Shown here piece after piece: positions 21,900-32,699 of a stretch of 64,000 nt of DNA. Positions within the stretch are counted from its first letter, which is position 1, and the number at the start of each line of letters is the position of its first letter. Made by a program: the position numbers and the translations under genes. Origin of the DNA: Taenia hydatigena (lineage: Eukaryota; Platyhelminthes; Cestoda; Cyclophyllidea; Taeniidae). The notes beneath the pieces were generated by a model. It made no database searches and was not told the origin of the DNA. It saw nothing but the letters and a program-made list of their open reading frames with translations. The stretch lies in the NCBI GenBank assembly GCA_036345935.2, contig JADWOT020001867.1:1-64000 (forward strand). The letters run 5' to 3'.

Positions 21900-22052
21900 T
21901 GTGAAGAAAAGGCTGACGGTGGGTACAATTGTACTGTGCGCAATAAGGAGCACAACGACTTGAATTAGGCGCAGCAACACCTCCTGCTTCACAGTATCTG
22001 CAAGTTCTGCTTATGCATGCAGTGTTTTGAGGGTCTAAACACACTTTTAGAA
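21900..22052 (+). pseudogene. Zinc-finger exon remnant
   Basis: This aligns with the finger exon of the gene at 54.2 kb. It reads CEEKADGGYNCTVRNKEHND, then a TAG stop (21966-21968), then AQQHLLLHSICKFCLCMQCF. The first zinc-binding CxxC has become CTVR, the acceptor ggaag is ggaat here, and the downstream HxxxH half of the second finger is gone. This is a dead copy. Confidence 0.65.
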
Positions 22053-22059
22053 ATAGGAT

Positions 22060-23525
22060 GCTACACAAAGATAAACAAAGGCAAGGTTGGATTGCATTCC
22101 CTGTTCATTGTCCATCCAGTAAAGCCAATCACACATACTTGTTACCTTTCTATTCCAATAAAGGGCATAAATGTCGACAATTTGTACCTCCGCTTCACTA
22201 GCGTCTTGAGGCGCTGCTAAAGTGTGTAAACGCTATGGAACCCTCTGCGTCTAATAGAATGACCCGCTTGGCCACAATAAAACAACCGTTCTGCTGATCA
22301 ATTAGCTGGCCCTTGCTTTCAAATTTATTAACCTTCCCGCTGCTGTCATCAATTCTACCACTAACGCCAGACATGAGGACAAGAATTTTTCTCCAATAAG
22401 CTCTTGGGTAACTACATGCGCCACAAAACTTAATTGTTTGTTTGTCTAACTATCCTGCTTCCGTTTACTTACTACTTCCTTCCCGCAATCGTTGTTAATA
22501 ATGTCTGCATGCATCATAGTTGACGTCATCTTATTTTCTATCAGGTGAGTTTTGCCTAAGCGATTCTGAAAAATATTAAAGGCAAACGCATCAAATGCGA
22601 TAAGAGATGTTATCTTTCTTCAAATCTTTGGCCCAAGAGAGTGATTAGGTTAAGGCCTCCTAATTTAAGTGGAATTAGAAGCGTATTTACAAGTTATCCA
22701 CTTCTTCTAAAAGAGTCCAATGTTTACGATGACGCCTGCTTATTCATGGGATTGGTGGAGCCTAAATGCTGCTTGCCTGGCTGTAGATGTGTGTTTCATT
22801 CATCCACGAGCAAGAACTAGACTTCATTAATTCACCAGAACCGCTACAGCAACGAGAAACTCTCACTTCTTTCCTGACTCCTCTACACCAATTTAATAAA
22901 AATTCTCTATCATTATAAGGAAAAGAGAAGCTCCTAAGATGTGTGATGCATTTACGATATCCGTCTTTTGATTGCTACGACTAGTCAAATTTACCATGAG
23001 ACAACTTAATACACCATGTGCATTGCTTCTTGGTGTCGCGCAAGCCGGTCTACATGGATCGATTCGCATTGTTCTAGAATGCTTCCTACACGGTTAAAGT
23101 AATGATGTTTTGATGAAGGTCGTCATTAAAAAAAATCAATGCTTAGCAACACTTTTGAGGGGATTTTTCCTTCCTCCGTTTTCGTGCTTTATTCTCTTGT
23201 TGAGACATTTCAATTACGGTAAAGAGGCAAATGCACACACCTATCCTAAAAATTGCTAGTGTCATTTGCATTACTTTGCAGCGAAACAGTCTCCTCTTTA
23301 TCTGCGTTATCAAGATAGTAGCCTTTGGGATCGAATTCAGCCCGAAGAAGACAAAAGTGCAACCGTTTAACGACAGTTCGTTCCTTTGGATGCTTCTGTT
23401 CCTTGCGGAATAAAACCACATCCAGCCGGTCATAATTAAATCCGTAGATAATGCAGCAGTAATTTTTTGCTTCGCTGTTCTCTTTGGGCACATGGAAATT
23501 AGTATTTTCCATTTTTCCTAAACTT
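22060..23525. other. No supported gene
   Basis: There are several short frames on both strands, with strand-overlapping shadows at 23.14-23.5 kb. No splice-supported exon was recognised. Confidence 0.4.
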
Positions 23526-23894
23526 ATGGATTTTTCAAATTTTTGGAATGTTTGTCAAGGACATATTTTTATCTACGAAAAAACAAGCACAAAAGCCGCA
23601 AAAGTTGTCTGCAATGAAATCTCATTCAAGGATGAGCTGCAAATAGCTATTACTGCGATGCAGGAGAAGCTAATACCTTCATCGTGCACAACACAATTGA
23701 ATGCACTGTCAGCCTTTAATGCTCTCCACGAATTTGAAAACCACGAAATAAAATTGACTGAGACGAAATTGATTTCACGAAGCAAAAAGCATGAAACAGA
23801 GTTTAAGTTACGAAATCGATTCACGAGGCCTAAAAGCATGAAATGGAGCCGATGGAGAAGAGCCTGGTTTCACGAAGCGGAGACGCATGAATAG
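23526..23894 (+). CDS. Unrecognised open frame running into a minisatellite
   Basis: From the ATG at 23526 the frame runs 122 codons. The first two thirds look coding (KVVCNEISFKDELQIAITAM, EKLIPSSCTTQLNALSAFNA). The last third is translated minisatellite, rich in Lys, His, Glu and Arg (SKKHETEF, WSRWRRAWFHEAETHE). It could be the 3' part of a gene whose end was replaced or extended by repeat expansion. No splice sites or known domain are evident. Confidence 0.25.
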   Translation: MDFSNFWNVCQGHIFIYEKTSTKAAKVVCNEISFKDELQIAITAMQEKLIPSSCTTQLNALSAFNALHEFENHEIKLTETKLISRSKKHETEFKLRNRFTRPKSMKWSRWRRAWFHEAETHE

Positions 23895-24368
23895 AGTTAA
23901 TAGATTCGAAATTGATTTCAGGGAGCCGGAAAACATGAAATGGAGTGGACAGAGATGGATTTTGATTTTACAGTGCCCAAGCGCGTGAAATAAATCAGCT
24001 GGGACGAAATTGAATTCACGAAGTCCAAAAGCATGATACAGAGTGGAAGTAAAGAAATTGATTTCACGAAGACAAAAAGCTTGAAATGGAGTCGACGTTG
24101 AAAAAGTTGACTTCACTAATTCGAAAAGCATGAAGTGGAGCCGATGGTGACGAATTTGATTTCACGTAGTCGAATGCATGACATTGAGTTGGTGGAGACG
24201 AAGTAGATTTTTATTAGTCGAAAGGCTTAAAATGCATCCTATGGAGACGAAATTGGTTTAGCAAAGTCACAAAGCATGAATCGGAGCTGATGAGGATGAA
24301 ATTGATTTTACTAAGTCAAAATGCATGAATTCGAACCAACGGTTTCGAAATTGATTTTAAAGGGTGCA
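23765..24368 (+). repeat. Degenerate 47-49 bp minisatellite, about 12.5 copies
   Basis: The unit begins gaaattgatttcacgaag, continues with aaaagcatgaaatggag and ends near ccgatggagac. Unit starts are near 23765, 23812, 23860, 23907, 23956, 24005, 24053, 24103, 24151, 24199, 24248, 24297 and 24346. Copies differ by about 15-30%, so the array is old. Where the unit is 48 bp, both strands show a 16-residue periodicity (minus strand FHAFxLREINFV). Confidence 0.9.
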
Positions 24369-24369
24369 T

Positions 24370-26134
24370 GATATATGCTCGAATTAATTGTTATCCTGGG
24401 GTGGAATCTGCTGGTTTTAAAACGATTTTAGTCGAGGTCTCTTTACGTTTTCCATGGAATCCGTTTCCACACCTAGTGACGCTTCTTTTGAACTATAGCA
24501 ATCACAAGATGTTACACCAAGGGGAAACACACAGGAGGACAGAAGTTAAATGTTGAAATTATCGTCTTCAGTTATCAAGTTATCATTATGTGTAAGCAAT
24601 GCAAGTAAACAAACGTGTCAATACCAGGCTCAACCTTCTCATGCAAAAGGAACTGCCATGGAGCCAGGTCTTACAATGGCTTCCTGGGGCACCACCATCC
24701 ATGCAAAGGGTCATGGCATTATTTTTTGTTGATTATTGGAGTATATTGCTCCCATCATTTGCCACCGAGACAATAGTCGACGATGTAGTTCTCATTGTGG
24801 TCTGGTTTCTAGCTGTGGTCGCTGTGAAAAGCATTGAGCCAGACTGATAAAATTTTGCGTGGTTGCATTTGCCATTCACCAAACTTAAAAAAAGTTGATG
24901 GCTATCACGGGCAGGCTCCGACAGCTTTTGCCGTGGACGCTGGTGTCCACATTGAAACTGGGTGGACGGATTCAACGTCATCCATCTTTGTGACCAACAA
25001 CGATGCTTTGGTGAATCCAGTGTGCTTTATTGGAACAGCGTTTGAAATGCCCAAATCTAAATAGATGTGGTTTGGGTGGATCTGAACAACTTAAATTATG
25101 AATGCTGCTTTGCATTATTTGACAGGACGGTGGTAATATGAAGATGCGAAACTGAAGGAAAGAGGAGTGTGTGAATGAATGAACTAAAAATCTGGATATT
25201 GTATCTGTTTCCATTATGAGTGTGTTTAAGTAAGCAAATTTAGAAAGTGCATAAACCTTTAATGTTCAGAAGTTTGTTCCTCCATCTAGACCCATTTTGG
25301 CAAGTTTGATTGTCACCGGGTGACCATAGTACTTAGAAAATGGCTGCGTGATTAAAAGTTATTAAATTGAAAATCCTGGTAAAAGTGATCCACATGAAGC
25401 TAGATTTAGAAACTACACCATTGTGTTTACTTTGGTAAACCTTTTTTAGGAGCGATTAGTTGTTGTTCAGGCTGTAAATTCTGTAAATTAATGTTAATTC
25501 TCTCCCTATTTTACTTAGTATCCTATCACATTGAAAATTTTAATTTACATTGTCAATAGCAGATATTTTGTTGAGATATAAGACATTTCAGAGTAGCACC
25601 TCTAGCCTGAAACACATGAGCGTACTCACTCACCTCAGGTATGATTTATGAGCTGGTCAGTAATGCTTACAATGAGCTTGACTTGAGTGTACACTCAGCT
25701 GTGCAGACCCTCTGGTTTCAGTGATCTGCGCTGTGTTCAGCTGACGAGATCCTAGGAAATTAACCCTCTCAACACAAAGTGCTGCATTGACGGGTGTAGC
25801 AAATAATTAACGTGCACTAGATGATCTCTCGCCTCGCTATTTTCAGTTGTTATAATTTGATGTCGCGAAGAAAGGCGACCGTACTGCTAATGCTGTGGTA
25901 CTTATGGTCTTGAAATTATATCTTGTAGGCGAGAGGCAGGAAGACAATTAAAACATAGTTCTACAAAATCAATCCAATTCTTCTGGGGTAGGGAATCCTA
26001 CTCTACTGACTGTACCACAGCATACAATAAAGGTATCCAAGAACATTACATCTCTTCATATTAGGTGTTGCCGGAAGGCTAAGAAGGAGATGGAAATAGC
26101 TGTTGCAAGTACGGTGTTTTCTCTCAATAGATAC
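24370..26134. other. No supported gene
   Basis: Frames at 24.37-25.06 kb on the plus strand (VDGYHGQAPTAFAVDAGVHI) have fair composition but lack bounding splice signals. The rest is AT-rich with nothing recognised. Confidence 0.35.
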
Positions 26135-26209
26135 CTCAGTCTCGCGTGTAGCAAGAAGACGAGTATAGGCTAGACCGAGGCCACTTTTGGCCGATCTGTA
26201 TTTAGGCAT
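26135..26209 (-). CDS. Candidate first exon of a small gene
   Basis: ATG at 26209 opens 25 codons (MPKYRSAKSGLGLAYTRLLA then TRETE) to a donor, GAG|gtatct. About 56 nt further on is a strong acceptor (ctccttcttag), followed in phase by five codons and a stop, which would give a 30-residue protein. The product is basic and unrecognised. It could equally be the first exon of a longer gene. Confidence 0.2.
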
Positions 26210-26249
26210 TGTCGAACCCGCGTAATCACTAAGCGCCGGCAAAAATGTT

Positions 26250-29210
26250 AAAAACTAACAGAAAGCAAACACGCTAAGAATTTGAACGGCCGATCGACTT
26301 TGTCTCATCCATTGGATGAGTAAAGAGTTGCATAATAGCTATACTAATGGTGCACGCGCGGTGCGGTGTCAGGCGGCGCGGACGAAAAAACACTAACATC
26401 AGCATAACAATGGAAGCGTAGCATTGAAAAACGACCCTACCGATTGGCTAGATAGTAGACCACACGCTCTACTACAAGCGACGGGAGGAATAGTGCTTGA
26501 CGATGATTAGGCAACTTTAGTATAACTTGCTGCATAAAGCAAGAAAACCTAAGTAAAATATTTGAGGCAAGGCATGCAAAGTAATTTGCATTAGGCTGGC
26601 ACCTCATCAGCCATTGTAACTCCTAATATTCCTGCCAAATTTCGCAACAGAACAGAGAAATTCTGTCCTATGTCCTCAGTTTTGAAGTATTCTTGAATAG
26701 CTTGAAGAAGAAATATGTGAACAAGACAGTAAAGCGTTTAGCGTAATTTCAATTGGGAAAGTTTGCGGAATTTTGTGTAACTCAAGCATTATTTCTCAAT
26801 AAATCACGCAGCAAATAGATGCAGCGATTTATATTGTAAGTTGTTTATGATTGAAGCTACAATTCGCTTACCCATATGTTCTGATTTTCAAAAAGTCACG
26901 GCAAGCAAATCATGGCATTCGCTTAAAAATAACTACATAAGCATGCGCATGAAATAACTTTAGGTCGTGCATTCATTCGCACACATTTATGCACTAAGAA
27001 TTAATTTTGTGACTGAAAATTCTGGCGACTCACCTGAACCAACGCAATTCTCTCAATTTTCTTGGAGAGCCGTCTTTACTTCTGCCTCAATGCTGTTTTC
27101 TCACATTGTACTCCAGTATTTCAATTGCTACAAATTATAGGATAGAGTAAAATGTTTACTTTAAGCTACGCCAGCTTGTCATTCCGAGTGCTTCCTCACC
27201 TTTTGCATCCAATCAGTGGTGGCGACCAAAATTGTTTCCTTGTCATCCCAGCCAAAAATGTCACATTCAACCGTCGACTCTAGAAATTTTCATGGTAAAT
27301 ATTCTAAGATTGGGTCGTGTATCTTGCAACAATTCACCTTTCAAAGTACAAAATAATATTCGTGATTCCATTGTATCTCGAAGCATGAAGCCTTTCTTAA
27401 TTATAAACTTCAGAAAGGCCACTGGGCTGTTTTAGGTGCCGTTCTTATTCAAAAGTAAGCAGGACCACCTACAATTTAGGCAGTACTAATGGACTCAAAT
27501 GGTACGAATCGGACTTGCAAACAGACGATGGACTAGATTATACAACTATGCAAAGAAATTAATTAATGCACCATAAGTATTTGAAAGGTATTACACCTTA
27601 GCTTAGCAGCTTGCACCTCAAACACTACATTTTAGTTCATTATGCCTTGTCCAAATCGCGAAAGTAACAACGACGTTGTCAGCCGACTCTATCCGTGCGA
27701 TAAATCTGCTCTGTAAAATCATCCCTTCCCATTTGTCGGCACTCAATACAAATAAGCAAAATTCTTTCAACGCTGTCTCTTTTAAATCAGTATTTCCATA
27801 AGCAATTCAATTCTTTAACTATTTGTTTAGCCGGTTCGCCTACCTTTTGCATATTTAATCAACTTAACATTTTTATCCATAGCAGAACGTCACTGTCATT
27901 CAAGTATTGTAAAATCTTAAAGACTTTCTTTTAATAACAGACAACTGTAGAAAGGCTGAGGAATATTAATGAAGTAAGAATGCATGTTTTTAAGTACCTT
28001 CCTTATATCGACGTGGTAGATTCCAAATATTTGCTCCAAGATAACACTTGTTAATTCTAATCTGGGTTACGGATGCGCCATTATTTTCAAACCCTGCGTC
28101 CATCATCTACAATCTGCAAGTATCACTAATGCTCTTGTATGAAAAATGCGGCAGCAGTCTCTTCCATTTGGGCAATGTGTGCTTAGCTTTGCGTGGCTTT
28201 TTTAGCCCTATAAAAGCAAATCCTTGTACATTTGATTGGGAAGTGCTGAGTCAGGCCAAACAGAGAATGTTTGAATATTGTTATACATTTACAATTAACA
28301 AGGCTATTTGTTTCACCCTGGTAGACAATAGCTCACTCTTAAAAGTAGCACATTGTGAGAACACATGGTAGTGTGAGAAGATAGTATTCGTGAACACTTT
28401 TAGAATGCAAGGACGAATACGCGCTTAGGGAATGGATGGTAAAGATAATCACTGCAGCGATCCTCAGTATGACATCCCTGTTTGACTGTCCAAATGTTTC
28501 GCGTGCACTTTATTTGCTTAAAAATGTGACTTTTTCGGTGTGATTGGTTGGTTTGATGATACGCTATGGGATGACAGGAGTGAATGAGAAAAGTATCACC
28601 TGCACATGCCAGAAATGCGCAAAGCCAAGCTTAGCACTTATAAGAGCATTTTGCATAATATCTATGCATTTGCTTAGGAAATTTGCCTAATCATCATAAC
28701 TCAGTCAAATTTTTATACAAAAATGTTTATTTTATTCACTGTTTTATAGACCGGAGGTAATTAGTACCTCCAAGCAGTAATTAATGCTAAAAAATAATAA
28801 GACTTGGGGCAGTCGCTAGGTAGCTGTGATATTATAATTGGTCACGTGATGCAATAAATTTATTGTCTATCTGATCGCTGCTGTTTCCATTTAAGCGCAC
28901 TTGTGTAAACAAGTATTTCGCATGGTTAACTGCATGTCCGTTTTGGCTTCGCTCGCATAAGATGTCTGATCATTCTAAAACATGGTGCAAAAGGCGATTA
29001 AATAAGGCCACAACGTGATTAGCTAAAGAGAAATGGTCAAGAGAATAGGTAAAATACTAGCCAATACGGTGCGAAGGGATTTGAAATAATTGGCATTTTC
29101 TAACATGCTATTAACGTTACCTATTTGGATATACTAAAATATTATGTCCTGGCGCAAAATGACATTATTAATTTTCTGCTAACAGTTAAAGCCAAATACG
29201 CAATTTCATC
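26250..29210. other. Long stretch without a supported gene
   Basis: One plus-strand frame at about 28.05-28.37 kb is 107 codons long but has no splice context. A short perfect inverted repeat, ggaggta-attag-tacctcc, lies near 28.75 kb. Nothing else was recognised. Confidence 0.4.
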
Positions 29211-29645
29211 CTAACTATCCGCCAGGCTTGGTTGCAAAGTTTTGTCCCTATTGTTGACAGATGGAATCAAAACACTGCCCCTTTGATATCCGTAGACAGC
29301 CGAAAAATTGCACCAGACCACAAATTGACAGATTTCAAGGCATTCTAGAGGGTACCTGAAAACAAATGGAATACGATCATCCTTTACACTCTGCAAAATA
29401 ACTGTGAAATTTGAAGGCTGCCACAGAAATAAAACTAGTTTGTGGTAAATAAAATTGTGACAGGTAAACTGAATGGTGGATGCTAGCAAACGTAGGTACA
29501 CTGAAGCATTCCTGGTTAAATCTTGCCTACAATAGTGACGAAACGCCATAATGATACTAACCTGTAATCGCTGAGGTACGCGGCCTCGCTTACGGCGATT
29601 CCGCCATCCGACCAAGCAGAATTCGTGCGAGTTTATAAGCTTCAT
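29211..29645 (-). CDS. Small three-exon gene (or 3' end of a larger gene)
   Basis: Exon a, 29562-29645, begins with ATG and reads MKLINSHEFCLVGWRNRRKR then GRVPQRLQ, ending CAG|gttagt. Exon b, 29356-29390, follows a strong acceptor (ttattttgcag), encodes SVKDDRIPFVF and ends at a donor (gtaccc). Exon c, 29211-29247, follows caacaatag and encodes DKTLQPSLADS to a stop. Phases are 0/0 and 2/2, so the 52-codon product is continuous. The unspliced sequence is also open throughout. The basic cluster RNRRKRGR could bind nucleic acid or act as a nuclear signal. The family is not recognised. Confidence 0.45.
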   Translation of the reverse strand: MKLINSHEFCLVGWRNRRKRGRVPQRLQVSIIMAFRHYCRQDLTRNASVYLRLLASTIQFTCHNFIYHKLVLFLWQPSNFTVILQSVKDDRIPFVFRYPLECLEICQFVVWCNFSAVYGYQRGSVLIPSVNNRDKTLQPSLADS

Positions 29646-29649
29646 CAGC

Positions 29650-32510
29650 AGGCATACGATTAAAAAATTGCCATTACACACAAAACACAAAATTTATTCC
29701 TTAAGCGTAACAAAATTAACAGTGGGCATTAGTTACATTTCAAATTATTTTCAATTGAGTTTAGTAGAAAAATGAAAGTTCTTAGGAGCTTTAACCTTTG
29801 CTTAAGCAGTTATCGACGACTTAAGAAGTCAAATAGCCTAACATCGGATCACTTTCTTCTGTCCCGTCTTTTTGTCAGCTATGGGGCTATTTTCTTTGAT
29901 CAGGATGCAATCCATCGCTCTAGAACAGCCAAAGAATCCGCTAAGGGCAACACATATGAGAAGTCGATTGCCCGATTCTCTCGCCCTTTAACTAGACGTC
30001 ACTATTTGCTGTGAGTCGCCAAAATCCTGCGATTGCAAATACTTAGGTGTAAAGGAGAACTTAATTATGTTTTAGGAAAAAAATCAATCGTGCATACGAT
30101 GCAGACTGGAAGAAAACGTTTCTACCTGTGCTTACAATGCGACGAAACTTTGTTGTGGTGTTATGCAATTGACCTTTGCGATATTAGTTCACATCAGTTA
30201 ATGTGTCGCAGATCTTGCTAAAAATATCTGTGTCGCATGTCTGCATAAACAAATCCTTCCTAAGCGTCAGGACAACTTTCTACTATTCTTTCGAATTGGA
30301 TAAGGCTACTAGTGGATTAGTTCCATTTTGACTTCAAAGTTTGGCCCCGTATTGCTAAGTAGTGGTTTGATTTAAAAAGTTTAAGGCGCTATCACCAAAA
30401 AATTTGCAAAAAATATTAAATTTGCATGATTTTAGCATTATTAAGTTAAGGGAAGCCATTTCATTTTTTCTACAAAAGAGATACAGTACTATGAATTCTT
30501 GTATTGAAACTCAAATCGTTATGGGTGGTGATCTTGTCAATTTCACTACCAACGCTAAATTCTGCTTATGATAGTTCAAACCTAGATAGTAGTCCTCAGG
30601 TTTTGTTAATCATCTCCTCTGCTGCTACTGCTCACACTAAGAGATGCAGCCAGGGGAACAAGGGTACAGAAGCAGGCAGAAGGTAACCATCCGATATCCT
30701 GGATTGCCTATTCTGTTGATTTGATCTCATGGGCCAATGTGGAAGCATAGATTTATAGCCTTTAATATAAGGCAAGAACATAACACAAAAATGAGTAGAC
30801 AAAAACACAAAATTGAGGCAGTAGGAGGAAGTGCATTGTAAGCATAAAGACAGAGGTAAAGGGGTTTCAATCTAATCAAGGAAAAAAAGACAGATGAGGA
30901 AGGGATTTGAAGCCCCTGGATAGGCAGTGCGTGCCATTATTGGCAATATGCCGCATAATCTACTGGACAGATTTTGATTAAGGATGATTGATTCTAGAGA
31001 GAGACGGGTGCAGTTGAGAATTATGGATAATAACGGTCTGGTCAAGTCTTGAGTCGCACATGGAAAAGCGTATTTAGGGTAAGGCATTGTTGTCATTTCG
31101 GGTATAATTTTTATGTGTTCTCAGTTTACAAGCACAAAAAACTACTTTATGATTCAAGCTATGTGCCTAGTTTTTTGGGGTCATTTATCACATGCTCTGC
31201 AATGCGTTGCGCGATTCGCACGCAATCACACCATCTAAAAAATTGCCACAGAGTTGAAGTCATGTCAGATTTCGCCATGACAAGGGCTAAATTCTTGCAC
31301 AGAGGTGGCGTTTTACTGTAAACAGGTTTAAATCAAAGTTTTTTCACGTCACATGCCTTGCATCAGCCATCGTCAGCAGAACCCACAGAAAAGTGCGAAG
31401 ACTAGAAGACTGGAATCATATTTAAGTAATGTAGAGCGTAATATGAAATCATAACTTTGGAAGCATAACTGTGTTTCAAGTTGCTGTTGTCACATTATGC
31501 ACCCTTTAAGTACACGCAAGATATCTCGTTTCTAGCATAAAATATCAACTTACGCTCACGGAGGACAAACATTCTTTTCTACCTTGCATCACTGCTTGGA
31601 CGTGGAGATCCGGTCAAGCAAATATTCTCATTTGCCTTTTGTCCAAAAATGTAATCGTTTTAATTTGAAAGCATTATTAGGAGAAACCTGTAACCCAATT
31701 ACAAAACCACTTTTTCTTTTTGCATTTCATGGGCTCTAGTTTACTTCTGCCTAAAGTGCATCAGCAATTTGGTTTGATTAGTTAGATGCGACATTACGTT
31801 GATCATCTGCCTGATTAAAAACCTGCATTGCTCCAAATAGCGAATGCTTTGGCACAGATGCACTTACGCACCTCGCACACACTACCTGGTAAATCGCATT
31901 TGGTATCGGCCAGTCGCATTTCTGCTGATGGGTGAAAAAATAAACTAAGCCTAAGCCTACTTTTAAATTTAATGCACGCATCTGCAAGACAAACCGAATT
32001 TCTTTATGGATTGAGCTTTTCATTGTGTTTATCAGCATTGCAGCTTTGAACACTTCAGAAGACGACAAGATGCGAGTTCTACAAAATTCATTCCCGCTTT
32101 GAATCTTGGTGCCTTGTTCGCTATCACCTCCCTGCCATGAGGTGTATATGAGTAGCCGAAGAGAAGTGTGCTAATAACGGCTTAGCCAGGCCGTTCTCGG
32201 AGCTGCACAGGTAGAATTTGATGATGGTAAAGGAGTGACTATAATCGCTATGCACAAGAATATAAGGCATGCTCTTAAGTGAGATCGACGCATTGAGATT
32301 GGTGTTATTTCTGCTATGTGCTTTACCTTTGAACAGAAATAAGGAAGTTCTTCTGTAATCTTTTTTAATGGTATCTTTTTAATTCACTAAAAGTTACTAG
32401 ATCGATGAAGTAAAATAACCCTTAAAATAGTCGATCGACAGACCACAATATTATTCACAAAGCTTGTTAAGAAGAAATGTTTTTCTTTAGGTTTTGACTT
32501 GCGTTGAACG
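29650..32510. other. No supported gene
   Basis: Scattered 60-90 codon frames occur on both strands at 29.77-30.2, 30.87-31.3 and 31.78-32.07 kb. None has convincing splice signals. No repeats were recognised. Confidence 0.35.
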
Positions 32511-32640
32511 ATTAAGATGGTGCCGAGGCCTGTCATCCGGGTGCATAATGCATCTGCTCAGCTGCCTGCAGATGTTGCAAGGCCACCCAAGGTTGAGGCT
32601 CTTATGCAATTACGCGAAAAATGTTATCGCTGGCGATGCT
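32511..32640 (+). pseudogene. Copy 2 of the dispersed coding module (pair with 3.9 kb)
   Basis: The segment reads IKMVPRPVIRVHNASAQLPA then DVARPPKVEALMQLREKCY, related in frame to the minus-strand copy at 3931-4068. A strong acceptor, tttttctttag, ends at 32490, but an in-frame TGA falls between it and the conserved block. The copy is either pseudogenised or uses a different boundary. Similarity fades after about 32.68 kb. Confidence 0.4.
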
Positions 32641-32699
32641 AAAACATTGCTGCACTTACACAAGACAAGTTATTCTAAGAGATTTGGGCATTTGTAGTA

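Noticed and set aside
28751..28775. ggaggta/tacctcc inverted repeat as a regulatory operator
   Set aside because: A single short palindrome with no neighbouring gene. A chance occurrence is likely in 64 kb.
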